58,963 nucleotides of DNA from assembly GCF_021033825.1 (NCBI RefSeq), contig NZ_JAIFXZ010000019.1:1-58963 (forward strand), read 5' to 3'. This stretch comes from Dietzia aurantiaca (lineage in GTDB: Bacteria; Actinomycetota; Actinomycetes; Mycobacteriales; Mycobacteriaceae). The notes under the pieces were generated by a model. That model was given only the letters and a program-made list of their open reading frames with translations. It made no database searches and was not told where the DNA came from. Both the position numbers and the translations under genes were made by a program. This document shows, in pieces, positions 6,494 through 17,275 of this stretch (position 1 is its first letter; each line of letters begins with the position of its first letter).

Positions 6494-8383
6494 TTGACGA
6501 CCCCGAGATCCGCGGCACCCGACACAGGCGGCGACCGCGGTGGTACCGACCAGAGTGGTTCCGACGGCAGTGAACTGAGCCGCAGACAGATACTCGTCAT
6601 TCTCGCGGGCCTGATGGCCGCGATGTTCCTGTCCAGCCTCGACCAGACCGTGGTCTCGACGGCGATCCGGACCATCGCCGACGACCTGGACGGGCTCAGC
6701 GCCCAGGCATGGGTCACCACGGCGTACCTGCTGACGTCGACCATCTCGACACCCCTGTACGGGAAATTGTCCGACATCTACGGACGCAAGCCGTTCTTCA
6801 TCGTGGGCATCGTCATCTTCGTGGCAGGTTCGATACTGAGCTCGTCCTCCACGTCGATGTACGAACTCGCCGCGTTCCGCGGTTTCCAGGGCCTCGGCGC
6901 GGGCGCCCTGATGTCGCTGTCGCTGGCCATCCTCGGTGACATCCTCCCGCCCCGCGAGCGCGCCAAGTACCAGGGCTACATGCTGGCGGTCTTCGCCACG
7001 TCGTCGGTGCTCGGCCCGCTCATCGGCGGGTTCTTCGCCGCCACCAGCTCCATCCTGGGCATCGCCGGGTGGCGGTGGGTCTTCCTGGTCAACGTCCCGA
7101 TCGGGGCGATCGCACTGACAATGGTCATCCTCACCCTCAACGTGAAGAACGTGCGGGTGCAGCAGCGGGTGGACTGGGCGGGCGCGGCCGCCATCATCGT
7201 GGCGCTCGTCCCGCTGCTGGTCGTCGCCGAGCAGGGCAGCACGTGGGGTTGGGGCTCGCCCATCGCGCTGGTGTGCTACATCGTCGGTGTTCTGGGCATC
7301 GGCGTGTTCGTCATCGTCGAGGCCCGCGCCGGCGACCACGCCCTGATCCCTTTGAGGCTGTTCCGCGATCGCACGTTCACGATCATCACCATCGGCAGCG
7401 TCATCGTGGGCATGGCCATGTTCGGGGGGCTGATGACCCTGCCGCTGTACATGCAGATCGTGCACGGCGCCGACCCCATGAAGTCCGGCCTCATGATGCT
7501 GCCGCTCGTGGTGGGCATGATGGGCGCCTCGATCGTCTCGGGCCAGCTCATCTCCAAGACCGGCTACATCCGCGGGTACCCGATCGCCGGTACCGCCATC
7601 GCCGCGGTGGGGCTGTTCCTGCTGTCGACCATCGATGCCCACACCTCGCTGTGGCTGGTGATGGCCTACATGTTCATCATGGGGATCGGCCTGGGTAACT
7701 GCATGCAGCCGCTGACCCTGATAATCCAGAACACGGCGAGGCCCCAGGAGATCGGCGTGGCCACCGCCGCTGCCACGTTCTTCCGTCAGCTCGGCGGCAC
7801 CGCCGGCGTCGCGGTCTTCCTGTCCATCCTGTTCAGTCGCGTCGGAGGGGCGATCCGCGACCAGCTCGAGATCGCGGAGAAGAACGGCAGCCTCGCACGC
7901 GGGATCCAGGAAGGTCTGGCCGACCCGTCACTGCGGCAGGACAAGGAGGCCTACTCGATCCTGGAGGCCCTCGCGGATCCCGGCGGCGGGGCGGCGGCCG
8001 GCGCGCTCGAGGCCGCGACCAAGGATTCCGCGGTGATCAACCGTCTCCCCGCTGCCGTCGCGTACCCGTTCGAGCAGGGCTACGCGCTGAGCATGTCCAG
8101 CATCTACCTGGTGGCCGGGATCCTGGCCGTCATCGCCACGGTGGTCCTGTTCTTCCTGCCCCGCATCGTGCTGCGGACGACCTCACCGCAGGCGGACGCC
8201 GCCCGGGCCGCTGCAGCGGCCGCGGCCTCCAGCACACATCCGGAGGCCGCGGAGGTCGCCGCCAATTCAGCCCCGGTCGTGGCGGACGGTCCGCAGACTC
8301 CGGACGTGGGCGGAGCAGCCGACCCCAGCGGGGCCGGAGGGGCGACGACGACGAGCAGTTCCCCGCCCGACCCGGCACGCTGA
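6494..8383 (+). CDS. DHA2-family (14-TM) major facilitator drug exporter
   Basis: The 629-residue membrane protein has the DHA2 hallmark LSSLDQTVVSTAIRTI in the first helix, a GRKPFFIVG loop between helices 2 and 3, and about 14 hydrophobic segments. It probably exports drugs or lipophilic compounds using the proton gradient. The last 70 residues are Ala/Pro/Ser-rich and cytoplasmic. The TTG start at 6494 follows AAGAGGAG at 6481-6488; no better in-frame start has such a site. It is the first chromosomal gene after the att site and stands alone. Confidence 0.85.
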   Translation: MTTPRSAAPDTGGDRGGTDQSGSDGSELSRRQILVILAGLMAAMFLSSLDQTVVSTAIRTIADDLDGLSAQAWVTTAYLLTSTISTPLYGKLSDIYGRKPFFIVGIVIFVAGSILSSSSTSMYELAAFRGFQGLGAGALMSLSLAILGDILPPRERAKYQGYMLAVFATSSVLGPLIGGFFAATSSILGIAGWRWVFLVNVPIGAIALTMVILTLNVKNVRVQQRVDWAGAAAIIVALVPLLVVAEQGSTWGWGSPIALVCYIVGVLGIGVFVIVEARAGDHALIPLRLFRDRTFTIITIGSVIVGMAMFGGLMTLPLYMQIVHGADPMKSGLMMLPLVVGMMGASIVSGQLISKTGYIRGYPIAGTAIAAVGLFLLSTIDAHTSLWLVMAYMFIMGIGLGNCMQPLTLIIQNTARPQEIGVATAAATFFRQLGGTAGVAVFLSILFSRVGGAIRDQLEIAEKNGSLARGIQEGLADPSLRQDKEAYSILEALADPGGGAAAGALEAATKDSAVINRLPAAVAYPFEQGYALSMSSIYLVAGILAVIATVVLFFLPRIVLRTTSPQADAARAAAAAAASSTHPEAAEVAANSAPVVADGPQTPDVGGAADPSGAGGATTTSSSPPDPAR

Positions 8384-8398
8384 GGCGCGGACACCCGG

Positions 8399-8430
8399 CG
8401 GGCCTGCCCGGGCCCGACCGAGCAGGCCCG
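8399..8430. terminator. Hairpin terminator between convergent genes
   Basis: A 9-bp stem CGGGCCTGC (8399-8407) / GCAGGCCCG (8422-8430) sits between the converging exporter and SRPBCC genes. There is no T-run, as is common for high-GC actinobacterial terminators. Confidence 0.6.
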
Positions 8431-8482
8431 ACGGCCGGAGGAACGCTACCGTCCGGCGAGCTCCCCGTGCTGACTGCGCAGC

Positions 8483-8932
8483 CTACTTCTCGGCGTCGGC
8501 CTTGAGGTTGGTCAGCAGCTCGTGCTGGATCCGCTTGAGGCCGGCCGGGGCGAAGGTGCGCTCGAAGAAGCCACCGACTCCCCCGGCGCCGTCCCACGAG
8601 GTGGTCATCTCGACCAGCGAACCGCCGGTGGCCTCCCGCACGGTGTAGGTCGTGGCCATGGAGGAGTTCGCGTCCTGCTCCACGAGCGACCAGTGACCGG
8701 CGGCGTCCTCGACCGTGACGCTCACCTTGACGTCGCGGCTGCGCTTCTTGGTGGCCTGGAGGTGCCAGGCGGCGACGGTGCCCTGGCCCTGCCCGCCCTC
8801 AATCAGCCGGTAGGCACTGAACTGCTCGGGCTGGATGCGCGGGCGCACGCCCGCATAGTCGGCGATAGCCGTGGTCACGGCCTCGACTGGCGCCTCGATG
8901 ACGATGGTGTTGGTGGCGGTGACCCTGGCCAT
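8483..8932 (-). CDS. SRPBCC (START-like) family protein
   Basis: This is a 149-residue polyketide-cyclase/dehydrase-type SRPBCC protein. It opens with the IVIEAPVEAVTTAIADY strand-helix and has alternating strands and the long C-terminal helix that closes the ligand cavity. Mycobacterial relatives of this size are of unknown ligand. The ATG at 8932 is preceded by GAGGAGG. It is separated from the mscR operon by a strong terminator, so it is probably transcribed on its own. Confidence 0.8.
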   Translation of the reverse strand: MARVTATNTIVIEAPVEAVTTAIADYAGVRPRIQPEQFSAYRLIEGGQGQGTVAAWHLQATKKRSRDVKVSVTVEDAAGHWSLVEQDANSSMATTYTVREATGGSLVEMTTSWDGAGGVGGFFERTFAPAGLKRIQHELLTNLKADAEK

Positions 8933-9002
8933 GTGTGGTGTTCCTCCTCGCGAGGCCCGACCTGGTCGCGGACCGGTGTTCGCCGGACCGGCACCCACGG
9001 AA

Positions 9003-9040
9003 GGGCGCGTCGGACAGGAACCATCCTGCCCGACGCGCCC
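9003..9040 (-). terminator. Strong hairpin terminator of the mscR operon
   Basis: An 11-bp stem GGGCGCGTCGG (9003-9013) / CCGACGCGCCC (9030-9040) continues, past an A-C mismatch, into CAGGA/TCCTG with an ACCA loop. It lies immediately after the metallo-hydrolase stop. Confidence 0.75.
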
Positions 9041-9060
9041 ATCACCGTGCGAGGTGCGGA

Positions 9061-9720
9061 TCAGTGCCCGCGCCGGATCCACTCCTCCAGGTGCGGGGAC
9101 TCGTCCCCGACCTTGGTGCCGTCGCCGTGCCCGGTGTGCACGAGCGTCTCGGCGGGCAGGGTGAGGATGCGCTCCCGGATCGAGGTGATGATGGTCGGGA
9201 AGTCCGAATACGAACGGCCGGTGGCGCCCGGCCCCCCGGAGAACAGGGTGTCGCCGGAGAACAGGACTCCCGCCTCGGGGACATGGAAAACACATGATCC
9301 CGGCGAATGACCGGGGGTGTTCATGACGTTGACCCGCGTGCCCGCGATCTCCAGTTTCTGACCGTCCGCGAGGTCTCCGTGGGATACGTCGGGATGGGTC
9401 TCGTCCCACAGCATCTGGTCACCGGGGTGCACCAGAATCGGGGCGTCGAGTTTCTCGGACAGCTCTGGGGCCACCGTGATGTGGTCGTTGTGGGCGTGCG
9501 AACACAGGATGCCCTTGACCTTGCGCCCGGCCACCGCGTCGATGATCGGCTGAGCGGTGTGGGCGGCGTCGATCACGTACACCTCGGAGTCGTCACCGAG
9601 GATCCAGATGTTGTTGTCCACCTCCCATTCGCCGCCGTCGAGCGCGAAGATCCCGCTCGTGACGACCTTCTCGATCCGCAGCCCTCCGGTGTGACCGGCA
9701 CTGGTGTAGGTCTCGCTCAC
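9061..9720 (-). CDS. Metallo-beta-lactamase-fold hydrolase partner of mycothiol dehydrogenase
   Basis: This 219-residue hydrolase has the HAHNDH zinc motif, further metal ligands in TPGHSPGS and SGDTLF, and TGHGDGT near the end. These are glyoxalase II-like features. The GTG start at 9720 overlaps the dehydrogenase stop (GTGA), so it is translationally coupled. The same pair is adjacent in Mycobacterium (Rv2259-Rv2260). Its likely job is to hydrolyse the acyl-mycothiol produced by the dehydrogenase, for example S-formylmycothiol. That substrate is inferred from context. Confidence 0.85.
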   Translation of the reverse strand: MSETYTSAGHTGGLRIEKVVTSGIFALDGGEWEVDNNIWILGDDSEVYVIDAAHTAQPIIDAVAGRKVKGILCSHAHNDHITVAPELSEKLDAPILVHPGDQMLWDETHPDVSHGDLADGQKLEIAGTRVNVMNTPGHSPGSCVFHVPEAGVLFSGDTLFSGGPGATGRSYSDFPTIITSIRERILTLPAETLVHTGHGDGTKVGDESPHLEEWIRRGH

Positions 9721-10802
9721 AACGTCACCACCGATCGCAGGACAGAGCCCGCCTTCATCGCATCGAACGCCGCCTCGACCGCGTCGATACCGATCCGCTC
9801 CGAGACGAACTTGTCCAACGGCAGACGTCCCTGCAGGTGCAGATCGACGAGCATCGGGAAGTCGCGCTCCGGCAGGCAGTCCCCGTACCACGAGGACTTG
9901 AGGGAGCCGCCACGACCGAAGAAGTCGAGCAACGGCATCTCGAGTCGCATCTCCGGGGTCGGGACGCCGACCAGGACCACGGTCCCGGCGAGGTCTCGCG
10001 CGTAGAAGGCCTGCTCGTAGGTCTCCGGGCGACCGACCGCATCGATCACCACGTCCGCGCCGAACCCTCCGGTGAGCTCCTGGATCGCCGTCACCGGGTC
10101 CGTCCCGCGCGAGTTGACCGTGTGGGTGGCGCCGAAGTCCTTGGCCCATTCGAGTTTGGTGTCATCGATATCGACCGCCACGATCGTCGAGGCGCCGGCG
10201 AGCCGGGCGCCGACTATGGCCGCGACGCCCACTCCGCCACACCCGATGACCGCGACCGACTGGCCACGGCTCACGCCGCCGGTGTTGACGGCGGCGCCGA
10301 TGCCGGCCATCACGCCGCATCCGAGCAGGCCCGCCACGGCCGGATCGGCCGACGGGTCCACCTTGGTGCACTGACCCTCGTGCACGATCGTCTTGTCGAT
10401 GAACGCGCCGATACCGAGCGCGGGCGTGAGTTCGGTGCCGTCGGTCAGAGTCATCTTCTCGGAGGCGTTGTGGGTCGCGAAGCAGTACTGCTGCTGGCCG
10501 CGCTTACAGGCCCGGCACTCGCCGCACACCGCGCGCCAGTTGAGAACCACGAAATCGCCCTCGGCCACGTGTGTCACTCGCTCGCCCACGGTCTCCACGA
10601 TTCCGGCGGCCTCGTGGCCGAGCAGGAACGGGTACTCGTCATTGATACCGCCGTCGCGGTACGCGAGGTCCGTATGGCAGACACCACACGCCTGTACGCG
10701 GACGATGACGTCGTTCGGCCCGGGGTCGGGGACCACGATGTCGACCAGCTCGACCTCGGCCCCCTTGCTGCGGGCGATGACGCCCTTGACGGTCTGCGAC
10801 AT
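9717..10802 (-). CDS. mscR: S-(hydroxymethyl)mycothiol dehydrogenase / S-nitrosomycothiol reductase
   Basis: This is a zinc-dependent class III-type alcohol dehydrogenase of 361 residues, the length of mycobacterial MscR. Catalytic zinc ligands lie in GVCHTDL and GHEAAG, the structural zinc loop in [15 protein letters not shown], and the NAD site in GCGGVGVAA. It oxidises the formaldehyde-mycothiol adduct and reduces S-nitrosomycothiol in the cytoplasm. The ATG at 10802 follows GGAGAGG; longer in-frame extensions lack a ribosome site. It heads a two-gene operon with the metallo-hydrolase. Confidence 0.9.
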   Translation of the reverse strand: MSQTVKGVIARSKGAEVELVDIVVPDPGPNDVIVRVQACGVCHTDLAYRDGGINDEYPFLLGHEAAGIVETVGERVTHVAEGDFVVLNWRAVCGECRACKRGQQQYCFATHNASEKMTLTDGTELTPALGIGAFIDKTIVHEGQCTKVDPSADPAVAGLLGCGVMAGIGAAVNTGGVSRGQSVAVIGCGGVGVAAIVGARLAGASTIVAVDIDDTKLEWAKDFGATHTVNSRGTDPVTAIQELTGGFGADVVIDAVGRPETYEQAFYARDLAGTVVLVGVPTPEMRLEMPLLDFFGRGGSLKSSWYGDCLPERDFPMLVDLHLQGRLPLDKFVSERIGIDAVEAAFDAMKAGSVLRSVVTL

Positions 10803-10876
10803 TGATCGCCTCTCCGCTAGATCTGAATACTCCCGCACCACTGTGTCAGAAAGCCCGACCGGTGGCGCGACAACGG

Positions 10877-10914
10877 CTCGCGCCCCGCCTCCCGGGTGGG
10901 AGACGGGGCGCGAG
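10877..10914 (-). terminator. Hairpin terminator of the M23 peptidase gene
   Basis: An 11-bp stem CTCGCGCCCCG (10877-10887) / CGGGGCGCGAG (10904-10914) has an inner CTCCC/GGGAG stem and a GGGT loop. It lies 25 bases beyond the peptidase stop. Confidence 0.7.
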
Positions 10915-10939
10915 ATCAGGTGTCGAGCCGGTCGAAGTA

Positions 10940-11668
10940 TCAGACGACGACGCCGTTGCCGCGCAGCCACGGCACCGGATCGATCCACTGGCCGGCGGCG
11001 TTGCGGACACCGAAGTGCAGGTGCGGGCCGGTCGAGTAACCACGGTTGCCGACGGTGCCGATGACCTGGCCGGCGTTGACGCGCTGGCCGACGGAGACGT
11101 AGTTCGTGTCGTTGTGGCCGTACTCCAACAGCTCGCCGTCATCGGTCTGGATACGGATCCACAGGCCGTAGCCGGACGCGGGCCCTGCGGCGACGACCTG
11201 GCCGGACTTGGCTGCGTACATCGGGGTTCCGATGGGCGCCCCGAAGTCGGTGCCGTTGTGGAACGTGCCCCACCGCGGGCCGAAGCCCGAGGTGATGGGA
11301 CCGTGGGTGGGTGCGTGTGCGCCCCCGACGCCCGGGATGCCCAGCGAGCCGAGCATGGACGGATCGATCGCGAAGTCGTTCGCGTAGTCCCGCAACTGCT
11401 GCTCGTTCAGCCCGATGCCCTGGATCACGCCCTGTGCCATCTCGGCGAGCTGGTCAGGATTGACCTCCGCCGACTGCGCGGAGGCGGCGGGGGCGGCGGC
11501 CATGGCGACGCCACCGGAGAGGGCTGCACCGGCGACGGCGCCGGCGACGAGGCGACCCATCCGGGCCGACGAACGAACTGCACGGTGACGGCCGGTGGCC
11601 GCGACGGAGGCATCGACACCGAGCCGGTCGGCGAGCTCGGCGAAGGGGATGCGAGTGGCGTCGGTCAT
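10940..11668 (-). CDS. Secreted M23-family peptidoglycan endopeptidase
   Basis: The 242-residue exported protein has a long arginine-rich leader, a hydrophobic segment at about 40-60 and a likely cleavage after APAASAQ. A C-terminal LytM/M23 domain follows, with the zinc-binding HNGTD (HxxxD), a YGHN motif and HLHFG (HxH). All expected metal ligands are present, so it should cleave peptide cross-links of the cell wall. The ATG at 11668 follows GAGGTTT. The leader region shows no c-di-AMP riboswitch that I can recognise, although such genes often have one in actinobacteria. Confidence 0.85.
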   Translation of the reverse strand: MTDATRIPFAELADRLGVDASVAATGRHRAVRSSARMGRLVAGAVAGAALSGGVAMAAAPAASAQSAEVNPDQLAEMAQGVIQGIGLNEQQLRDYANDFAIDPSMLGSLGIPGVGGAHAPTHGPITSGFGPRWGTFHNGTDFGAPIGTPMYAAKSGQVVAAGPASGYGLWIRIQTDDGELLEYGHNDTNYVSVGQRVNAGQVIGTVGNRGYSTGPHLHFGVRNAAGQWIDPVPWLRGNGVVV

Positions 11669-11792
11669 CAGGGAAACCTCAAAGTCTGTTGCGGGGTAGA
11701 GCAGAGGGCCGACCGGCTTCCCCGGTGGCCTCCAAAAAGGTAACAGAACTATATCGGCGCTGTCACGCCAAAAAAACAAATAGGCACAAAGA

Positions 11793-11819
11793 TGCCGGTC
11801 AGCGAACTGCTGACCGGCA
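11793..11819 (-). terminator. Hairpin terminator of pyk and the supra-operon
   Basis: An 11-bp perfect stem TGCCGGTCAGC / GCTGACCGGCA with a GAACT loop lies 25 bases after the pyk stop. On the minus strand a T-rich run (TTTGTTTTTTT) follows further downstream. Confidence 0.8.
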
Positions 11820-11844
11820 CCTACGTGACGTTATCCGACAGTGA

Positions 11845-13263
11845 TCAGTGGTCGGCCTCGCCCATTCGGTGAACCAGGATGAAGTTCGTGGACCCCTCGA
11901 CCCCCGGCACATTCCCGGCCACGAGCACGATGAGATCGTCCTCGTTGTACCCCTCCAGCGGGAGCAGCATCTCGTCGGTGACCTTGACGACCTCCGCGGT
12001 GTCGTTGATCCGATCGGTGAGGAACGTCTCGGTGCCCCACGTCAGCGCCAGCTGGCTACGGATCCTCGGGTCGCCGGTGATCGCGATGAGCGGCAGGTGA
12101 CTGTGCAGACGCGCCAACCGCCGCACGGTGTCGCCGGTCGAGGTGACCGCGACCAGAGCCTTCGCCCCCAGCCGCTCGCCGATCTCCTTGGCCGAGTACG
12201 AGATCACGCCGCGCTTCGTGCGCGGGATGTGAACGAGGTCCGGCGCCGCGGTGGAGTCCGACTCGACGGCGAGGGCGATCGACGACATCGTCCGAACCGC
12301 GTCGATCGGGTACTTGCCCACGGACGTCTCCCCGGACAGCATCACCGCGTCCGCGCCGTCGAGCACCGCGTTGGCCACGTCCGACGCCTCCGCCCGGGTC
12401 GGCCGGGAGTTCCCGATCATCGACTCCAGCATCTGGGTCGCGACGATCACGGGCTTGGCGTTCTCACGGGCGATCTGGATGGCCCGCTTCTGGACGAGCG
12501 GCACCTCCTGGAGCGGCAACTCCACGCCGAGATCGCCACGGGCGACCATGATCGCGTCGAACGCCAGCACGATGGCTTCGAGGTTCTTGATGGCCTCGGG
12601 CTTCTCCAGCTTGGCGATGACGGGCGCGTGGATGCCGACCTCGTCCATGATCTCGTGCACCAGGTCGACGTCGGCAGGCGAACGGACGAACGACAACGCG
12701 ATGAAGTCCACGCCCAACTCGAGCGCGAAACGCAGGTCCGCGATGTCCTTCTCACTCAGCGCGGGGACGGAGACGTTCATTCCGGGCAAGGAGACGCCCT
12801 TGTTGTTGGAGACCGTTCCGCCCTCCGTGACCAGGCAGTGCACATCCTCGCCCTCGACCCGCTCAACGGTGAGGCCGATGTTGCCGTCATCCACGAGCAG
12901 ACGGTCGCCGGGGCGCGCGTCATCCGCGAGCCCCTTGTAGGTGGTGGAGACGCGCTCCTTGGTGCCCTCGACCTCCGCGACGGTGATGACCACGCGGTCA
13001 CCCTCCGCCCAGACGTGGCTGCCCTCGATGAAGCGGCCGAGGCGGATCTTGGGCCCCTGGAGGTCGGCGAGCACGCCCACGGCGCGGCCGGACTCGTCCG
13101 AGGCCTGACGGACCCAGCGGTAGTTCGTCTCGTGATCGGAATGCTCGCCGTGACTGAAATTCAGTCGCGCGACGTCCATTCCGGCGTCGACGAGTTCACG
13201 GATGCCGGCTTCGGAGGCGACGGCGGGACCCAGGGTGCAGACGATCTTCGTACGACGGTTCAC
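11845..13263 (-). CDS. pyk: Pyruvate kinase
   Basis: This glycolytic enzyme converts phosphoenolpyruvate and ADP to pyruvate and ATP. The 472-residue length equals that of the M. tuberculosis enzyme. Visible motifs are KIVCTLGPA and RLNFSHG at the N-terminus, ADLQGPKIRLG, the catalytic lysine region ISKLEK-like VIAKLEKPEA, MVARGDLGVELP, and ATQMLESMI. The GTG at 13263 starts at VNRRTKI; the upstream extension has no homologous character. It is 79 bases after lgt and is probably the last gene of the his-trp-lgt unit. It ends at a strong terminator. Confidence 0.95.
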   Translation of the reverse strand: MNRRTKIVCTLGPAVASEAGIRELVDAGMDVARLNFSHGEHSDHETNYRWVRQASDESGRAVGVLADLQGPKIRLGRFIEGSHVWAEGDRVVITVAEVEGTKERVSTTYKGLADDARPGDRLLVDDGNIGLTVERVEGEDVHCLVTEGGTVSNNKGVSLPGMNVSVPALSEKDIADLRFALELGVDFIALSFVRSPADVDLVHEIMDEVGIHAPVIAKLEKPEAIKNLEAIVLAFDAIMVARGDLGVELPLQEVPLVQKRAIQIARENAKPVIVATQMLESMIGNSRPTRAEASDVANAVLDGADAVMLSGETSVGKYPIDAVRTMSSIALAVESDSTAAPDLVHIPRTKRGVISYSAKEIGERLGAKALVAVTSTGDTVRRLARLHSHLPLIAITGDPRIRSQLALTWGTETFLTDRINDTAEVVKVTDEMLLPLEGYNEDDLIVLVAGNVPGVEGSTNFILVHRMGEADH

Positions 13264-13342
13264 CCGGACCAATCTAGTCCCCTCGGTCGGACTGCCGGTG
13301 AACCGGACGTCAACGACCGGCCAACGGGGGTGCTTCCCCCGA

Positions 13343-14284
13343 CTATCCGGTGCCGTCGCCTCCCTCCGGGCGGTGCGAATCGGCGCCGGCACGGCCGGGT
13401 GCCGAGTCGTCGGTGTTGTCCGAGGCGACGGCGTCGATCTCGTCCGCAGCCCGCAGATCCGCGGGTTCCTCGCGGCCCCGACGGGCCCGCCAGACGTAGA
13501 TCAACGCCACCAGCATCACGACCACCGAGACGATGGTGTTGATGCGGAGACCGAACACGAGGGTCGCCTCGTCGGCGCGCATGAGCTCCACCCAGAACCG
13601 ACCGAAGCAGTACAGCGCCACGTACAGGGCGAAGACCCGGCCGTGGCCGAGCTGGAATCTGCGGTCGACCAACACCAGGACGACCGCCACGAGGACGTTC
13701 CACACCAGCTCGTAGAGGAACGTGGGGTGGACGGTCGCGAGCACCTGGCCGGTGGATCGCCCGATGGTCTCGGAGTAGCCGTAGGTCTCGTCGTAGCGCT
13801 GATAGATCTCCAACGCCCACGGGACATCGGTCTCGCGACCGTAGAGCTCCTGGTTGAAGTAGTTGCCCAGTCGGCCGATGCCCTGCGCCAACACGATGCC
13901 GGGAGCCACGGAGTCGCCGAACGCGCCGATGGCGCGGATGCCCTGCTGCCGCAGGCCGATGTAGGCGCCGAGCGCGCCGAACAGGACGGCGCCCCAGATA
14001 CCGAGGCCGCCGTCCCAGATCTTCAGCGCGTCGACGGGGTTCTTCCCCTCACCGAAGTAGCGGTACCAGTCGGTCGCGACGTGATAGATGCGGCCGCCGA
14101 TCAGCCCGAAGGGAATGGCCCACAACGCGGTGTCGATGACCACGCCGGCCCGACCGCCGCGGGAGACCCAGCGCCTCTCGCCCCACCAGATCGCGACGAC
14201 GATGCCGAGGATGATCCACAGCGCATAGGCGCGCAGCGGCAGCGGTCCGATCTCCCACACCCCCTGCGGTGGGCTGGGGATCAT
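13343..14284 (-). CDS. lgt: Prolipoprotein diacylglyceryl transferase
   Basis: This integral membrane enzyme adds diacylglycerol from phosphatidylglycerol to the lipobox cysteine of prolipoproteins. The 313 residues include about seven membrane segments and the Lgt signature [20 protein letters not shown], with a conserved HPTFLYE block. The acidic C-terminal tail after about residue 275 is typical of actinobacterial Lgt. The ATG at 14284 overlaps the trpA stop (ATGA). The trpA-lgt link is conserved in Mycobacterium. Confidence 0.95.
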   Translation of the reverse strand: MIPSPPQGVWEIGPLPLRAYALWIILGIVVAIWWGERRWVSRGGRAGVVIDTALWAIPFGLIGGRIYHVATDWYRYFGEGKNPVDALKIWDGGLGIWGAVLFGALGAYIGLRQQGIRAIGAFGDSVAPGIVLAQGIGRLGNYFNQELYGRETDVPWALEIYQRYDETYGYSETIGRSTGQVLATVHPTFLYELVWNVLVAVVLVLVDRRFQLGHGRVFALYVALYCFGRFWVELMRADEATLVFGLRINTIVSVVVMLVALIYVWRARRGREEPADLRAADEIDAVASDNTDDSAPGRAGADSHRPEGGDGTG

Positions 14285-15072
14285 GACGGACGCCCCGGCC
14301 GGCGCACGCCCTCGGCGAGCTCGGCGGTGAGACGGCCCAGTTCCCCGAGTCCCTCCGACGCGGCGGTGATCAACGCCGAACCGACGATTACGCCGTCGGC
14401 GTACGAGGCGATCTCGGCGGCCTGGTCGCCGTTGCGGACCCCGAGTCCGACGCCACAGGCCAGACCCGAGAGCTCGCGCACACGGGCCGTGAGCACCTCG
14501 GGGGCGTCCGTGACGACGTCCCGGGCGCCGGTCACCCCCATGACGGCCTGGACATAGACGAACCCACCGGTCTGTGCCAGCGTCATGGCGAGGCGTTCCG
14601 GCGTGGACGATGGCGCGACCAGGAATACCCTGTCCACGCCATGTGCGTCGGTGGCCGCGATCCACTCGTCCGCCTCGTCCGGGATCAGGTCCGGGGTGAT
14701 CACTCCGGCTCCACCGGCCTCGGCGAAGTCGGCGGCGAACCGCTCGACGCCGTACTGCAGGATCGGATTCCAGTAGCTCATCACCGCCGGCACGGCGCCG
14801 GCCTCGGCGACGGCGCGGACCACCTCGAAGGTGTCGCGAACCCGGAAGCCGGCCTCGATGGCAGTGTTGGCGGCCGCCTGGATGGTCGGGCCGTCCATCA
14901 TCGGGTCGGAGTACGGGATGCCCACCTCGACGACATCGCAGCCATTGGCCACCATCGAGCGCACGGCCTCGATCGATCCCTCCAGCGTCGGATACCCGGC
15001 CGGGTAGTACCCGATGAGCGCGGCCCGGCCCTCGGCCCGGCACCGCTCGAACACGTCACTGAGAACGCTCAT
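14281..15072 (-). CDS. trpA: Tryptophan synthase alpha subunit
   Basis: This subunit cleaves indole-3-glycerol phosphate to indole and glyceraldehyde 3-phosphate, passing indole to TrpB. The 263 residues show the catalytic Glu and Asp in [16 protein letters not shown] and the phosphate loop GLGVRN. It overlaps trpB by 4 bases at its start and lgt by 4 bases at its end. Confidence 0.95.
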   Translation of the reverse strand: MSVLSDVFERCRAEGRAALIGYYPAGYPTLEGSIEAVRSMVANGCDVVEVGIPYSDPMMDGPTIQAAANTAIEAGFRVRDTFEVVRAVAEAGAVPAVMSYWNPILQYGVERFAADFAEAGGAGVITPDLIPDEADEWIAATDAHGVDRVFLVAPSSTPERLAMTLAQTGGFVYVQAVMGVTGARDVVTDAPEVLTARVRELSGLACGVGLGVRNGDQAAEIASYADGVIVGSALITAASEGLGELGRLTAELAEGVRRPGRPS

Positions 15073-16397
15073 CCCTCGACTCCCCCGTCCGCGTACGCAC
15101 CCTCGCCGTCGTCGTCGGCCTGGTGTGAATCAACCCCGGCCTCGGGCGGGGCGCCCCCGTCCAACAAGCCGAACCACCGCGCGGCGGTGTCGACATCCTT
15201 GTCTCCTCGACCCGACACGTTGACCAGGATCAGCCCGACGCCCTCGGCGGCGAGCTGGGCCGCGCCCGCGACCGCGTGCGCGGACTCGATCGCCGGGATG
15301 ATGCCCTCGGTGCGGCACAGCTGGGCGAAGGCATCCATGGCCTGCGAATCCGTGACAGGGCGGTACTCGGCCCGGCCGACCTCGGACAGGTGTGAGTGCT
15401 CCGGCCCGACGCCGGGGTAGTCCAGGCCCGCGGAGATGGAATGCGACTCGATGGTCTGGCCGTCCGCGTCCTGCATCAGGTGCGCGTACGAGCCCTGGAA
15501 CACGCCCGGGCGGCCGGCGTTGACGGTGGCCGCGGTCCGCCCGGTGTCCACGCCGTCCCCGCCGGCCTCGCAGCCCACGAGTCGTACCGAGGCGTCGTCG
15601 ATGAACGGATGGAACAGGCCGATCGCGTTGGAGCCGCCGCCGACGCACGCGACCGCCGCGTCCGGGAGCCGGCCCGCCTGGTCGAGCATCTGCGCTCGCG
15701 CTTCCGTTCCCACGATCCGCTGGAAATCACGGACCATCGCGGGGAACGGGTGGGGCCCGGCGGCCGTGCCGAAGGCGTAGTAGGTGTCATCCGCCCGGGA
15801 CACCCAGTCCCGCATGGCCTCGTTGATGGCGTCCTTGAGCGTGGCCGAGCCGATCTCCACCGCCTCGACCTCCGCGCCCAGCAGCCGCATCCGGGCCACG
15901 TTCAGCGCCTGGCGCCGCACGTCGACCGCGCCCATGTAGACCTTGCACTCGAGCCCCAGCAACGCGCACGCGGTGGCGGTGGCGACACCGTGCTGACCGG
16001 CGCCCGTCTCGGCGATCACCCGCGACTTGCCCATCCGCTGGGCCAGCAGCGCCTGCCCGAGAACGTTGTTGATCTTGTGCGAGCCCGTGTGGTTGAGATC
16101 CTCACGCTTGAGGAACACGCGGGCTCCCACCTCGGCGCCGAACCGCTCCGCTTCGTACAGCGGTGACGGGCGTCCGGAGTAGTGACGCTGCAACCGGTCC
16201 AGCTCCCCGAGGTATTCCTCGTCTGCGCGCGCCTTGCCGTAGGCGTCGGTCACCTCGTCGATCACCGCCATGAGCGCCTCGGGGACATAGCGTCCGCCGA
16301 ACAGCCCCCAGTGGCCCCTCTGATCGGGCTCGTGGCCGGTGGGGGTACGCAGAACGTCCCCCATCGTGGGAAGTGGTGGCAGATCGTAGGAAGTCAC
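15069..16397 (-). CDS. trpB: Tryptophan synthase beta subunit
   Basis: This PLP enzyme condenses indole with serine. In its 442 residues the PLP lysine lies in HTGSHKINN, followed by [10 protein letters not shown] and the phosphate-binding [10 protein letters not shown]. The last ~35 residues (after about 405) are acidic and extend beyond the usual TrpB end. The ATG at 16397 is 33 bases after trpC, and the end overlaps trpA by 4 bases. Confidence 0.95.
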   Translation of the reverse strand: MTSYDLPPLPTMGDVLRTPTGHEPDQRGHWGLFGGRYVPEALMAVIDEVTDAYGKARADEEYLGELDRLQRHYSGRPSPLYEAERFGAEVGARVFLKREDLNHTGSHKINNVLGQALLAQRMGKSRVIAETGAGQHGVATATACALLGLECKVYMGAVDVRRQALNVARMRLLGAEVEAVEIGSATLKDAINEAMRDWVSRADDTYYAFGTAAGPHPFPAMVRDFQRIVGTEARAQMLDQAGRLPDAAVACVGGGSNAIGLFHPFIDDASVRLVGCEAGGDGVDTGRTAATVNAGRPGVFQGSYAHLMQDADGQTIESHSISAGLDYPGVGPEHSHLSEVGRAEYRPVTDSQAMDAFAQLCRTEGIIPAIESAHAVAGAAQLAAEGVGLILVNVSGRGDKDVDTAARWFGLLDGGAPPEAGVDSHQADDDGEGAYADGGVEG

Positions 16398-16430
16398 GAT
16401 CCCAGTCTGCCGGAAGCCTGCGCAGAAGGC

Positions 16431-17243
16431 CTACCGGGGTCCCTGCGGGCAGGAGGGGTGAGCACCCGCCGTGGCCAGCGAGTTGCACGCCGCCCGCGGA
16501 TCGCCCTGGGTCACCAGGCCCTCGCCCACGAGGACCGCGTCCGCGCCCACGCTCGCGTACGCCAGCAGATCCGAGGCGTCGCGAACGCCGGACTCGGCGA
16601 TCTTCACGACCCCCGACGGCAGGCCCGGTGCGATGCGGGAGAACACGTCACGGTCGACCTCGAGAGTCTTGAGGTTGCGGGCGTTGACGCCGATGACCGT
16701 GGCACCGGCCTCGAGAGCGCGGTCCGCCTCCTCCTCGGTGTGCACCTCCACCAGGGCGGTCATGCCCAGGGACTCCGTACGGTCGAGCAGCGAGACCAGC
16801 GCCTCCTGCTCGAGCGCCGCGACGATGAGCAGGACCAGGTCCGCTCCGTGCGCCCGGGCCTCGTGGATCTGGTACGGACCCACGACGAAGTCCTTACGCA
16901 GGACGGGGATGTCCACGGCACGACGCACGGCGTCGAGATCCGCCAGGCTGCCGTTGAACCGGCGCTCCTCGGTCAGGCAGGAGATGATCCGCGCGCCACC
17001 GTCCTCGTACATCCGGGCCAGCACGGCGGGATCCGGGATGTCGGCGAGCTGCCCCTTGGACGGGCTCGCCCGCTTCACTTCGGCGATGACCCCGACTCCG
17101 GGGTCACGCAGCACCTTGAGCGCGTCGCGCGGTGCCGGGGCGGATTTGGCCGCCTTCTTCACCGACTCCAGGTCGATAACCGCCTCGCGGGCCGCGACGT
17201 CCTCGCGGACCCCGTCGAGAATCGAGTCGAGCACGGTGCCCAC
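16431..17243 (-). CDS. trpC: Indole-3-glycerol phosphate synthase
   Basis: The 270-residue TIM barrel has the catalytic lysine region [17 protein letters not shown], and the late ESGVRDASD and LVGEGLV blocks. It closes the indole ring from carboxyphenylamino-deoxyribulose phosphate. The start chosen is the GTG at 17243, five bases after GGGAGG; upstream codons in frame lack a ribosome site. There is no fused TrpF domain. The isomerase step is presumably done by PriA. Confidence 0.92.
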   Translation of the reverse strand: MGTVLDSILDGVREDVAAREAVIDLESVKKAAKSAPAPRDALKVLRDPGVGVIAEVKRASPSKGQLADIPDPAVLARMYEDGGARIISCLTEERRFNGSLADLDAVRRAVDIPVLRKDFVVGPYQIHEARAHGADLVLLIVAALEQEALVSLLDRTESLGMTALVEVHTEEEADRALEAGATVIGVNARNLKTLEVDRDVFSRIAPGLPSGVVKIAESGVRDASDLLAYASVGADAVLVGEGLVTQGDPRAACNSLATAGAHPSCPQGPR

Positions 17244-17275
17244 CGTGACCTCCCTCAGTAGAAATGGGGGAAAAG

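Noticed and set aside
6065-7642. Long minus-strand open frame (about 525 codons) opposite the DHA2 exporter
   Set aside because: It is antisense to a clear exporter, has His/Asp/Arg-rich low-complexity composition, and arises from high-GC third-position bias.
11669-11792. c-di-AMP (ydaO-type) riboswitch before the M23 peptidase gene
   Set aside because: Such riboswitches are common before actinobacterial wall hydrolases, but the expected conserved blocks are not visible in this 125-base leader.
13202-14557. 451-codon plus-strand frame opposite lgt and trpA
   Set aside because: Antisense to well-conserved genes. No recognisable domain.
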